From contig NZ_WBXM01000007.1 in assembly GCF_033042135.1 (NCBI RefSeq), positions 219,260 through 283,259 on the forward strand: 64,000 bases of DNA, given 5' to 3'. Below the pieces are notes generated by a model. It did not search any database. It was not told the origin of the DNA and saw only the letters and a program-made list of their open reading frames with translations. This DNA is from Haloechinothrix sp033042135 (GTDB taxonomy: Bacteria > Actinomycetota > Actinomycetes > Mycobacteriales > Pseudonocardiaceae). This document shows, in pieces, positions 8,124 through 15,834 of this stretch. A program made the translations under genes and the position numbers. The first letter of the stretch is position 1. Each line of letters starts with the position of its first letter.

Positions 8124-9647
8124 TCACTCCCGCGCCGGGGGCGGGCCGAACGGCGCACTCGCGGGCGCACCCCAGTCGCGCCAGCTCGGGCACGGCGGTG
8201 GTGGCTCCCCGTCCAGGTACCGGTTGACCTCACGGTAGAGCGCCTCCGAGGTCGGCAGGTAGGGGTGGGCCTCGCGAATCGGGCAGGCGTTACGGTCCAC
8301 CGGTAGCCGCCAACCGGACGGCATCAGCGGCAGATCGGTGGTCGATGTCAGGCTGATCGCCCCCACATCCTCCGGCAGCGACTGCTCGAAGATCTCCTCG
8401 ACACCACGCGGATCGGCGAGCATCTGCCGCACCGCGGGAGCGTCGGGGTCGAAGTTGAAGTCCACCGGCTCGGTCAGCGGGGCGAGCAACCGCAGCAACT
8501 CGCTGGCCACATGACCGGGACCTCGCTGCCCCGCGGGCAGGTATCCCTGCGTGCTCTCACTGAACGGTCCGATCAAGACGAGCTCATCCACCTCCGGGGC
8601 CATCCCGCTGGCCACCGCCAGCCACGCCACCCACACCGAATGCGAGTGACCGATGACGCGGATCGGCTCGGGCAGGTCGGCGACCTGGTCGGCGAAAACC
8701 TCGGCCTGTTCGATCATCGGCCTGCCGGTGTCCTCCGGTTCGTAAGGCGCCCCGGTGCGGATCGGGCACCGCGCGTGCCCTCGCGGCTGCCCATCGCCCT
8801 TGCCAGCGTACGAGTAGTAGTAGACCTGCTCGCAGGTCAGGCCGAACCGTTCGGGTGGGATGTGGAACACCGCGCCCAGGCCGGAGGCCGAGTTGATACC
8901 CGACATGATCATCAGGGAGCCGTTGCGCTCCTCGGGCACCGGAGCCCGACCCGCATCGCGGGTGCCCACGAACACCGTGGCCGCGACGGTCATCGCCGTG
9001 CAGGCCGCGGTCAGCCGCCACCCCGCACCACGGCGTGCCGGGCGCCGCAGTAGCCCGATCGTCACCGCCGTGGCCATCGCCGAGACCGGTACCAGCGGCA
9101 ATGCCAGCCGATCCCAAGTGTGGGCCAACCCTCCGATCGCGATCAGCACGGCCCCGTATCCCAACAGCGTGGCGACGCGTAATCCTTCGCGCCACGTCCC
9201 GGCCAGCGCGCTGCGCAGCCGCGTGGTGTGTTGCCACGGCACCGCCGCCGTCAGCACGAACACCACAGCGACCAGCCCCACCGCAGGCCAGAACACCCGC
9301 GCGTACAGCAACGCGAAACCGAGGTAGCCGAGCTGCGCAGCCAGCAGCAGCGGCAGGAACACCGTGCCGTAGAACGCGGCGGCGAACGTCAGGCGCGCGC
9401 GGCTCAACCCGCCGAGCAGCAGCGCGAGCACCACGATGCGCACCACGGCGACGAGCAGCAGCAACGCCAGGAACGCAGGCACGGATGTGGCGCCGGTCAG
9501 CAACAGCCGCAGATCCGTGTAGAGATCGACGGGCGGAAGCGCGACGAGGTGCGGCAGCCCCGACCAGACCGGGACTATCCCGGTGCCCGCGAGGAGCAGC
9601 ACCACCACGGTGAGGCCGCCGAGCGGCCACACCCGCGCGAGCGTCAT
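8124..9647 (-). CDS. Membrane-anchored alpha/beta hydrolase-like protein
   Basis: A 507-residue protein. The first ~240 residues hold about seven hydrophobic spans (LTVVVLLLAGTGIVPVW, LALLLLVAVVRIVVLALLLGG and others). The soluble C-terminal half resembles an alpha/beta hydrolase: a strand leading to VIGHSHSVWVAWL with a candidate nucleophile Ser near residue 334. The elbow reads GHSHS, so the usual final Gly of GxSxG is Ser. Four cysteines in this half (TCEQVYY, RCPIRTG, NACPI, PPPCPSW) suggest an exported, disulfide-bonded domain. Its ATG overlaps the stop of the upstream fusion gene (ATGA), so the two are co-translated and probably act together on an acyl or lipid substrate; that is inference. 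Confidence 0.65.
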   Translation of the reverse strand: MTLARVWPLGGLTVVVLLLAGTGIVPVWSGLPHLVALPPVDLYTDLRLLLTGATSVPAFLALLLLVAVVRIVVLALLLGGLSRARLTFAAAFYGTVFLPLLLAAQLGYLGFALLYARVFWPAVGLVAVVFVLTAAVPWQHTTRLRSALAGTWREGLRVATLLGYGAVLIAIGGLAHTWDRLALPLVPVSAMATAVTIGLLRRPARRGAGWRLTAACTAMTVAATVFVGTRDAGRAPVPEERNGSLMIMSGINSASGLGAVFHIPPERFGLTCEQVYYYSYAGKGDGQPRGHARCPIRTGAPYEPEDTGRPMIEQAEVFADQVADLPEPIRVIGHSHSVWVAWLAVASGMAPEVDELVLIGPFSESTQGYLPAGQRGPGHVASELLRLLAPLTEPVDFNFDPDAPAVRQMLADPRGVEEIFEQSLPEDVGAISLTSTTDLPLMPSGWRLPVDRNACPIREAHPYLPTSEALYREVNRYLDGEPPPPCPSWRDWGAPASAPFGPPPARE

Positions 9648-12631
9648 CCTGCCAGCCGCTCCCGCGCGTTCCTGGTCAGTGGCCGGTACATCGCCCGGGT
9701 ACGTGCCCGGCCGGTCTCGCTTTCGCCGTCGCTGTCGTAGTACCACGCCTGCTCCCCCGCGCCCGGAACGCCCGCGGCGCGCAGCTCGTCCGTCCTTGGC
9801 CGGTACCAGTCCGTGACCGGGATCGAGTCGACGACATGCACGATATCCGGCCACTGCCCGGCGGTCAGCTCGGACAGCACACCGGCGATGCCAGCGCCGG
9901 TGAGCGTACCCCCTGGCAGCAAGGTCACCGCCGTCACCGCGAGCGTCCTCCCAGCAGCCGCCACACCGTAGGTGACAGCAAGGTCCACAGCGGAGTGATC
10001 GGTCAGCGCGTCGCTGACCGCCTGCGTGAACACCACCCCGCGCGAGGTGCCGATCACAGTGTCGCGGTTGTCCATCAACCAGTAGTCGCCTTCGGCGTCA
10101 CGGACGAACAGATCCCCGGTGGGCACCCAGCGGTCGCCTGGCCGGAAAACGCTCCGCAGCCGCGGCTGATCGCCCTCCCAACCGGTGGCCGGATCGGCGA
10201 GCAGCAGCCCGACCTCCCCCGCCGCGCAGTGCCGTGCGAACCCCCGCTCGTCCTCGATCACGACGTCGCGTTCGGCGTCGAACGCGGCCAGCGCTACCTC
10301 CGCACTTCCCGGCAACGGCCGTCCTTTCGCCCCCGGTTTCGCCCCCGAGAGGTTGGCCAGCACCACATCGGCCTCGGTGGCGGCGTAGAACTCCAGCACG
10401 CGCGCCGGGCTGTACTCGGCGGTCACCCTGCGCCACAGACCACGCGGCATTCCCGAACCGACGAACAGCCGGATCGGCCCGTTCCGGTGGCGCTCCCCTG
10501 CACTCCCCGCTCCGGGGTCGCCCAGCAGCTTTCTGGGCAGAGTCCAGGTATAGGACATGACCGTCACGCCGTAACGGCGTACCTCCTCGGCGCACCGCGA
10601 TGGGTCGAACCCTCGGGTCAGCGCGATCCGCGCTCCAGCGGCCACCGCACCACCGACGCTGGTCAGCAGCGCCGACGGGTGATGCAGCGGAGTCCCGCAG
10701 TACACCGTGTCGCTGCTGGTCAGCGCGGCCGCGGATGCGGTACCGAAGGCGGACATCGCCCATCGGTGATTGGTGATCATCTTGGTTTCCAGGTGTTCTC
10801 CCGACCCGCTGAACATCACGAACGCCAGATCCCGAGCACGGCCGGGGTTCGGCCGGTACCAGGCGGGCAGTTCGACGGTTCCGGGATCGATGCGCTCCAT
10901 GTCGATTACGCGCTGGCCGAGCTCCTGCCCCAGCTCGCGGTCGGCGCCGCCACCGAGCACCAGCACCGGCACGCCGCAGCCCGACGCGTCCCGGAGATGC
11001 TGGGGATCGACAAGCACCGCGGAGACACGACCGAGCCGCAGCGCCGCACTGAGGTCGGCCACTGGCGGGAGCAGCACCCCCACCGCGCCGAGCCGCGACA
11101 GCGCCGCGATCGCGACCAGCGCGCTCGGGCGAGTGTCCATGAGCACGCCGACATGGTCACCTTCCCGGACACCGGTCCGGATCAGCCCGCGCACCACGTT
11201 GTCGATCCGCTCGGCCACCGCCCCGTTGGTGTGCACCCGGTCGTCGAACAGGAAGCACTCGCCTTGCGGGTCCCTGCTCGCCTGCTCGTGGAGCAACTGG
11301 CCGAGCGAGACCCGGGTGTTCGCCTGCAATCGACCCAGCCTGACGAGCCGGGGTACGGCACGGCTGGCCTCCTCGGCGACCTCGGTCGTCGCGCGGGCCG
11401 CACTCGCCGTGCGCTGTGCCACGTCCCGGCCGAGCTCGAAACCGGCACCTGCCAGTTGGTTGAGGCCGTTGGTGACCACCGAGGGCAGGCCGCCGCGTCG
11501 ACGGTCTGCCTCCGCCGGATCGCGCAGCCGGGTCATCGCCTCGGGTGGTGCGCCCGCCGAGGAGCGCCAGTGCACCCACTGGGCGACGCTCGGCCAGGTC
11601 GTACGCATCGCTTCGGAGCCGACGACGAGCCCGAAGTGACCGGCCCGCACCGCCACCTCGTGCACATCCGCTTCCGGTGCCGCCCGGCCGATCCCGCGCA
11701 CCGCCGCCGGTTGGCCGATGTCGTCGATCTCACCGACGAACACCAGGATCGGGCAGGTGATATCGGCGAGCGTCACGGTGCGATCACCGATGACGAACCC
11801 ACCGGTGACCATGCGGTTGTGCACGAAGAACTGGCGGAGCAACTCCACGATCGCCGGCCCTGACCACGCCACCCAGCCTTCTGCCTCCAGGAACCGCCGC
11901 TGCCGCTCCCTGCCGAGCAGCGCCTCCCTGTCGTGAAGCTGGCGCAGGAAATCCAGCCGCGCGCGCACCGCCTTGACCGGATCGAGTAGCCGGAACCCTG
12001 CCCGCGCGGCCCACCCGGGCAGGGCGAGGCGGCTGAACACGTGGTCGGCGAGGAACTCCGCACCGGTGGTCACCACGTTCTCCGGCAGGCCGAGCGGTGC
12101 GGCGGCCAGCGGATCGGCCGGGCTGCCGAAGGTCACGATGCCCGCCACCCTGTCGGACTTGCGGTAGGCGGCCGCCTGGTAGCAGAACATCCCACCTTGC
12201 GAGTACCCCGCCAGGTACACCGGGCTGCCGGTGTGCTCGGCGACGAGCTCGATCGCCTCGCTGACGGCCACGACGTGATCGGTCAGCGAGCGCGTCAACC
12301 CCCCTGCCTCCCGGTCGGGTGCGCCGAAGTCGATCACCCACGCGTCCAGGCCCCCACGGTGCAGCTCGGCGACGGCGCTGGTCGACGGCGCTACGTCGTA
12401 GACATCGGCGGCGAGCATCATGGGGGGCACCAGCAGCACCGGCGGCCGCGACGTGGCGGTTGCAGGGAAGTACCTGCGCAGCCGGAACATGCGCCTGCGC
12501 TCGACCACCCGGTACTCGGACGGCTCCTCGCCGGTGTCGAGGCCACCGAATCGCAGTACCTCCAGGCCGTTCTGCGCGATCGCGATCAACCGATCCAGCG
12601 CCCCGGTCACCGCCGCACTCCCTGGCGCCAT
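9644..12631 (-). CDS. Fusion: PhaC-like alpha/beta hydrolase + AMP-dependent acyl-CoA synthetase-like domain
   Basis: A 995-residue two-domain protein. Residues ~1-370 are an alpha/beta hydrolase most like class III PHA-synthase proteins, with PPVLLVPPMMLAADVYD and the nucleophile elbow AGYSQGGM (Ser near 143), late Asp in VFVGEIDD and His in RAGHFGLVVGS. Residues ~460-960 resemble ANL adenylating enzymes (WAMSAFGTASA, FYAATEADVVLANL, TGDLFVRD). The ATP loop is FSGSGEHLETK rather than the usual TSGTTGxPK, and the C-terminal catalytic Lys segment reads SIPVTDWYRPRTDELRAAG with no GK. It may therefore be a non-adenylating or atypical ligase. ATG at 12631 lies seven bases after AAGGAG. Confidence 0.75.
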   Translation of the reverse strand: MAPGSAAVTGALDRLIAIAQNGLEVLRFGGLDTGEEPSEYRVVERRRMFRLRRYFPATATSRPPVLLVPPMMLAADVYDVAPSTSAVAELHRGGLDAWVIDFGAPDREAGGLTRSLTDHVVAVSEAIELVAEHTGSPVYLAGYSQGGMFCYQAAAYRKSDRVAGIVTFGSPADPLAAAPLGLPENVVTTGAEFLADHVFSRLALPGWAARAGFRLLDPVKAVRARLDFLRQLHDREALLGRERQRRFLEAEGWVAWSGPAIVELLRQFFVHNRMVTGGFVIGDRTVTLADITCPILVFVGEIDDIGQPAAVRGIGRAAPEADVHEVAVRAGHFGLVVGSEAMRTTWPSVAQWVHWRSSAGAPPEAMTRLRDPAEADRRRGGLPSVVTNGLNQLAGAGFELGRDVAQRTASAARATTEVAEEASRAVPRLVRLGRLQANTRVSLGQLLHEQASRDPQGECFLFDDRVHTNGAVAERIDNVVRGLIRTGVREGDHVGVLMDTRPSALVAIAALSRLGAVGVLLPPVADLSAALRLGRVSAVLVDPQHLRDASGCGVPVLVLGGGADRELGQELGQRVIDMERIDPGTVELPAWYRPNPGRARDLAFVMFSGSGEHLETKMITNHRWAMSAFGTASAAALTSSDTVYCGTPLHHPSALLTSVGGAVAAGARIALTRGFDPSRCAEEVRRYGVTVMSYTWTLPRKLLGDPGAGSAGERHRNGPIRLFVGSGMPRGLWRRVTAEYSPARVLEFYAATEADVVLANLSGAKPGAKGRPLPGSAEVALAAFDAERDVVIEDERGFARHCAAGEVGLLLADPATGWEGDQPRLRSVFRPGDRWVPTGDLFVRDAEGDYWLMDNRDTVIGTSRGVVFTQAVSDALTDHSAVDLAVTYGVAAAGRTLAVTAVTLLPGGTLTGAGIAGVLSELTAGQWPDIVHVVDSIPVTDWYRPRTDELRAAGVPGAGEQAWYYDSDGESETGRARTRAMYRPLTRNARERLAG

Positions 12632-13138
12632 CCCGACGCTCCTTCCGTTGCTACCGGCTCGATGGCCGGGCCGAACACCGGGTGCTCGCACCAGTGATCA
12701 CCCGCGCCCCACAGTCGACGGTAGCCGGTCGAGCAGCGTTTCCTCATCTTCAGTACCGCGACAACCCGCACCCTAGTCGCGACGCGTACCTGCGCGGTAA
12801 CGCCCAGCGGCGGGATTCGCGGGAGTGCCGAGCGCACCGCCACCCCGCAGGCTCGGCGGTACCCCTGCGACTCTGTGACGGGTGCGATGTAGACGCATCC
12901 GGCGACGGAACCGGCGGCGAGCCAGCTGGCTGGCTCGCCGCCTCCGGTCATCCAACCCGAGCGGTGTCCCGCACCGGCGTGAACCTTGCCCGTACCCACC
13001 CGACCGGGGGATGCCAACTACCCGTTCCAGCCTTTCCTCTCGCGAGCGGTTCGGAGCAGACTGGGATGTGCCCCGGGCACGCCACCGGTACACCGGTACG
13101 CCAGCACGGGCGCGCGCAACCGACACGAGGAGGTCACC
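12632..13138. other. 507-base divergent intergenic region
   Basis: No credible gene: the open frames crossing it on either strand have no ribosome site and arginine-rich, random-looking translations. It holds a perfect 14-bp inverted repeat at 12913-12942 and must contain the promoters of the leftward fusion gene and the rightward CBS gene. I looked for a DosR-like box because the CBS gene resembles hrp1 and saw none. Confidence 0.6.
12913..12942. repeat. Perfect 14-bp inverted repeat in divergent region
   Basis: GGCGGCGAGCCAGC at 12913-12926 is followed after two bases by its exact complement at 12929-12942. It is in the middle of a divergent intergenic region, so it is not an obvious terminator for either flanking gene, and no T-rich tract follows. 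It may insulate the two promoters or bind a dimeric regulator. Confidence 0.5.
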
Positions 13139-13558
13139 ATGACAACCGCGCGCGAGATCATGCACCAGGGTGCGCAATGCGTCGGCGAGCACGAATCGCT
13201 CCAGGCGGCGGCGCGGATGATGCGGGAGCTCGATGTCGGGGTGCTGCCGATCTGCGGCGACGACAACCGGCTGCACGGCATGCTCACCGACCGGGACATC
13301 GTGGTCAAATGCCTTGCCGAGGGCAAGGACCCTGCCATCACCGAGGCACGCGCACTGGCCAGGGGCAAGCCGTTCTGGGTATCGGTCGATGCCGACGTCC
13401 GCGACGTGCTGGCCATGATGCGCGAGCATCAGGTCCGCAGGCTCCCGGTCATCGACGATCACCAGCTGGTCGGCATCATCACTGAAGCCGATATCGCCAG
13501 CCACCTGCCCCCCGAACAGGTCGGCCGGTTCGTCGAATCCGTCACCACGATCAACTGA
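13139..13558 (+). CDS. hrp1: Two-CBS-domain protein, Hrp1-like
   Basis: A 139-residue cytoplasmic protein made of two CBS domains (CVGEHESLQAAARMMRELDVGVLPICGDDNR and VDADVRDVLAMMREHQVRRLPVIDDHQLVGIITEADIA). The N-terminus MTTAREIM and the segments LPICGDD, LHGMLTDRDIV and EHQVRR match the M. tuberculosis hypoxic response protein 1 as I recall it, and length is the same. CBS pairs bind adenine nucleotides; the exact role of Hrp1 is unsettled. ATG at 13139 follows a strong GAGGAGG site. It is a single rightward gene, convergent with the SOD-like gene, with a palindromic repeat copy between them. Confidence 0.88.
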   Translation: MTTAREIMHQGAQCVGEHESLQAAARMMRELDVGVLPICGDDNRLHGMLTDRDIVVKCLAEGKDPAITEARALARGKPFWVSVDADVRDVLAMMREHQVRRLPVIDDHQLVGIITEADIASHLPPEQVGRFVESVTTIN

Positions 13559-13603
13559 GCCACACGCCCGCGGTGCGGGCCCGCGGCTTTCCAGCGTGGG
13601 CGC

Positions 13604-13656
13604 GAGCCGAAGGACTCCCCGGGTACCGAATATGTACCGAAGGAGGCCTTCGGCTC
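13604..13656. repeat. 53-bp palindromic element, copy A
   Basis: Arms GAGCCGAAGG and CCTTCGGCTC bracket an imperfect inner hairpin containing GGTAC and GTACC. The same 53-base core occurs at 48001-48053 and 59446-59498, with identical length and arm sequence but diverged interior. This copy lies between the convergent hrp1-like and SOD-like genes, where it could serve as a bidirectional terminator. Confidence 0.8.
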
Positions 13657-13682
13657 GACCCCGCCGGTGACGCGCCCGAGCC

Positions 13683-14291
13683 TCAGCTCGCGAGCGCGCC
13701 GAACGGGACGGTCAGGCAGGCGACCCTGTCGCCCGCGGTTCCCGCCTCGCCGGGTTCGGTGGCCGTCTCCGGTTCCTGGTGCAGCACGATCGACTCCGGA
13801 GCGTCCTCGGCGAACCCGAACGGGACCTCGGTGGTGACTTCGCCGTCGCCGTCGTCATCGGTGACCACATCGAGCCAGATCTCGTTGTCCGGGTTCGCGT
13901 ACTCGGGATCGGTCGACGGGTCGTCCGGAGTGGCCGCCGGGTCGATCTCGTGCTGGTAGTGCGGCCCGGAATCGCCTCCGTCGGTGCCGCACGGGTCGGT
14001 ATGCGCGTGAACCGCGTACCCCCTGTCGGACAGCAATCCCGAAACGCGCAGGGTGACCTCGGTCGCGGCGGCGTCACTCTCGGCCATGATGGTCAGCTCG
14101 GCGCCTTCCGGGGCCAGCTCGCTGTCGTATGTGTACGCGTCATCCGCGGCCTCCGGGGCGGCGAGGGTGCCGGTGTGGCTGAGTTCTCCACGTTCGTCTC
14201 CGTTGCCACAGGAAGCGACCAGCAGCCCGAGCGCCGCGAGCACTGCTACCGACCGGAGCGCCGCGGTATCGCGGTGTGCAGTAGTACGCAT
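13683..14291 (-). CDS. CuZn superoxide dismutase-like lipoprotein
   Basis: A 202-residue exported protein. The start (MRTTAHRDTAALRSVAVLAALGLLVASCGN) is a lipoprotein signal with lipobox LVASC, so the protein should be anchored outside the membrane. The body shows an SodC-type fold: YAVHAHTDPCG with the paired His, GPHYQHEIDP, NEIWLDVVTDDDGDGE and AGTAGDRVACLTVPF, giving the Cys pair for the intramolecular disulfide. Some canonical SodC residues are not obvious: the second metal-ligand region reads SIVLHQEPET. Dismutase activity is therefore likely but unproven. A 6-bp inverted repeat GCATAC/GTATGC straddles the start codon. An in-frame start at 14315 is less likely. Confidence 0.75.
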   Translation of the reverse strand: MRTTAHRDTAALRSVAVLAALGLLVASCGNGDERGELSHTGTLAAPEAADDAYTYDSELAPEGAELTIMAESDAAATEVTLRVSGLLSDRGYAVHAHTDPCGTDGGDSGPHYQHEIDPAATPDDPSTDPEYANPDNEIWLDVVTDDDGDGEVTTEVPFGFAEDAPESIVLHQEPETATEPGEAGTAGDRVACLTVPFGALAS

Positions 14292-14343
14292 ACGCCCAGT
14301 ATGCGCCATCACCATCTCGCCCGATCAGGGGACCTCGTTACGC

Positions 14344-14362
14344 CATACCGCCGTACGGTATG
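14344..14362. promoter_or_regulatory. 7-bp inverted repeat between SOD-like gene and protease
   Basis: CATACCG at 14344-14350 and CGGTATG at 14356-14362 form a perfect inverted repeat with a five-base spacer. It sits 53 bases ahead of the SOD-like start and 194 ahead of the first protease. A second small palindrome, GGTACGTACC, is at 14393-14402. The divergent gap 14292-14555 has lower GC than its surroundings, as expected for promoters. Confidence 0.4.
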
Positions 14363-14555
14363 CACGAATCGGCCGAAATGTTCGATCGGAAAGGTACGTA
14401 CCGATACCCAATCGAATCCGCATTGTTCGGTTGACGGGCGCGCCGCACAGTTGTTTCGGGAATCACGACGAATGCGTTCCCAGCGACACAGAACGGCACA
14501 CGACCTGTGCCGTCCCGGAAGCGGTAATTTCCGCCCGAAACGAACGGAGAACCGG

Positions 14556-15665
14556 ATGACAGTGAAACGTGTAGTCGGCATCACCGGCAGCACCGCCGTC
14601 GCGCTCGGCCTACTCACAACCGGCTCGATCCCGGCGACAGCGACGGATTCGCCTGCAACTCCGGCGGGGATGGATGCTCAGGCAGCGACGGCGATGAGCC
14701 AGGACCTCGGTGTCGAGCAGCAGCAGCTCGACGAGCGCCTGGCACGGCAGGACGAAGCCATCACCTCTTACGAATCCCTGAGCGAGCGCCTCGGCGAGGC
14801 CTACGGTGGCTCGTACTACGACGCCGAGCGCGGCACGCTGGTCGTCGGGGTGGCGGATGCCTCGCGAGCCGAGGCCGTGCCGGCTGACGCGATTGTGCGG
14901 ACAGTGGACCACAGCATGACCGAGCTCAGCTCCGCTGTGGACACGTTGAACGCCGACGAGCCGCACGCACCACGGGGGATCACCAGCTGGGGAATCGACC
15001 CGGAAACCAACTCGGTCACCGTGACCGTGCTCCGCGGCCACGCCGGTGCGGCCGAGTCGTACCTCGACCAGGTCGGGATGGATCCGGCGATGTTCCGCAT
15101 CGAACGGACCGACCAGGCTCCGCAGCGGTTCAACGACGTCGAAGGCGGCGAGAGCTACCAGATGAACCAGGGCAGCTGCTCGATCGGCTTCTCCGTGGAG
15201 GGCGGGTTCCTCACCGCGGGACACTGCCCGGAGATGGGTGGTCCGGACCTGCGCAAGGACGGGCAGCGGTTGGGAACCGCGACCGACTGGGTGTTCCCCG
15301 GCGCGGACTGGGCGTTGGCCAGCACCACCGACGCCTGGAACCTGACACCGCGCGTATCGGGCATCGGTACCGTCAGCGGCGGCGACGAGGCACCCGTCGG
15401 CGCCGAGGCCTGCAAGTCCGGTGCGACCACCGGCGTCACCTGTGGCACCATCCAGGCCAAGAACCAGACCGTGCGCTACCCGGAGGGCGCGGTGCACGGC
15501 CTGACACAGACCAGCATCATCGCCCGCCCCGGCGACTCCGGTGGCTCGGTGATGGCAGGAAACCAGGCACAGGGCATGGTCTCCGGTGGTGACGACACCA
15601 CCATGTTCTTCGAGCCGGTCGATCGCGCGCTCGGTGCCACCGGTGCCCGATTGATCACCGGCTGA
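14556..15665 (+). CDS. Secreted S1-family serine protease (streptogrisin/alpha-lytic type), first of a tandem pair
   Basis: A 369-residue preproprotease. A signal peptide (VVGITGSTAVALGLLTTGSIPATA) precedes an alpha-lytic-type pro-region (~residues 35-180, with AYGGSYYDAERGTLVVGVAD) that normally chaperones folding and is cleaved off. The mature enzyme starts near YQMNQGSCSIGFSV. Catalytic triad: His223 in LTAGHC, Asp251 in GADWALA, Ser328 in PGDSGGS; a Cys pair ACKSG/VTCGT matches streptogrisins. ATG at 14556 follows CGGAGA by five bases. The next gene is a clear paralogue; both presumably degrade external protein. Confidence 0.92.
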   Translation: MTVKRVVGITGSTAVALGLLTTGSIPATATDSPATPAGMDAQAATAMSQDLGVEQQQLDERLARQDEAITSYESLSERLGEAYGGSYYDAERGTLVVGVADASRAEAVPADAIVRTVDHSMTELSSAVDTLNADEPHAPRGITSWGIDPETNSVTVTVLRGHAGAAESYLDQVGMDPAMFRIERTDQAPQRFNDVEGGESYQMNQGSCSIGFSVEGGFLTAGHCPEMGGPDLRKDGQRLGTATDWVFPGADWALASTTDAWNLTPRVSGIGTVSGGDEAPVGAEACKSGATTGVTCGTIQAKNQTVRYPEGAVHGLTQTSIIARPGDSGGSVMAGNQAQGMVSGGDDTTMFFEPVDRALGATGARLITG

Positions 15666-15731
15666 CGGTCGATTGATTACGTAGCCATACCTAGCCGTCT
15701 CCGTATTGTATTCGCCGATCCCAGGCAGGAA

Positions 15732-15777
15732 GGTTTGTCGCAGGAATTTCGGGCATTCCCGATTCCTGCGACAAACC
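15732..15777 (+). promoter_or_regulatory. Long hairpin between the two proteases
   Basis: The 16 bases GGTTTGTCGCAGGAAT at 15732-15747 are exactly complementary to 15762-15777, and the loop contains a further CGGG/CCCG pairing, giving a 20-bp stem with one bulge. It ends 57 bases before the second protease start. No T-run follows. It may terminate the first protease transcript or structure the leader of the second. Confidence 0.6.
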
Positions 15778-15786
15778 CTGCAGATC

Positions 15787-15812
15787 GCTACGCGAGCGCC
15801 ACAACGCGTAGC
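15787..15812 (+). promoter_or_regulatory. Second leader hairpin before protease 2
   Basis: GCTACGCG at 15787-15794 pairs perfectly with 15805-15812 around a ten-base loop, directly upstream of the ribosome site of the second protease. Together with the preceding long hairpin it makes two stacked stem-loops in the leader. Confidence 0.5.
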
Positions 15813-15834
15813 CCAACCCTAACTGGAGACAGCT

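Noticed and set aside
12607..13017. 136-codon leftward frame in the divergent region
   Set aside because: No ribosome site, overlaps the start of the fusion gene, and the translation is arginine-rich with no recognisable fold.
13139..13558. A CRISPR or tandem-repeat array anywhere in the window
   Set aside because: Only three dispersed 53-bp elements were found; there is no regular repeat-spacer pattern and no cas gene.
13779..14555. Long N-terminal extension of the first protease (frame opens at 13779)
   Set aside because: It runs antisense through the SOD-like gene; a signal peptide and ribosome site begin at 14556.
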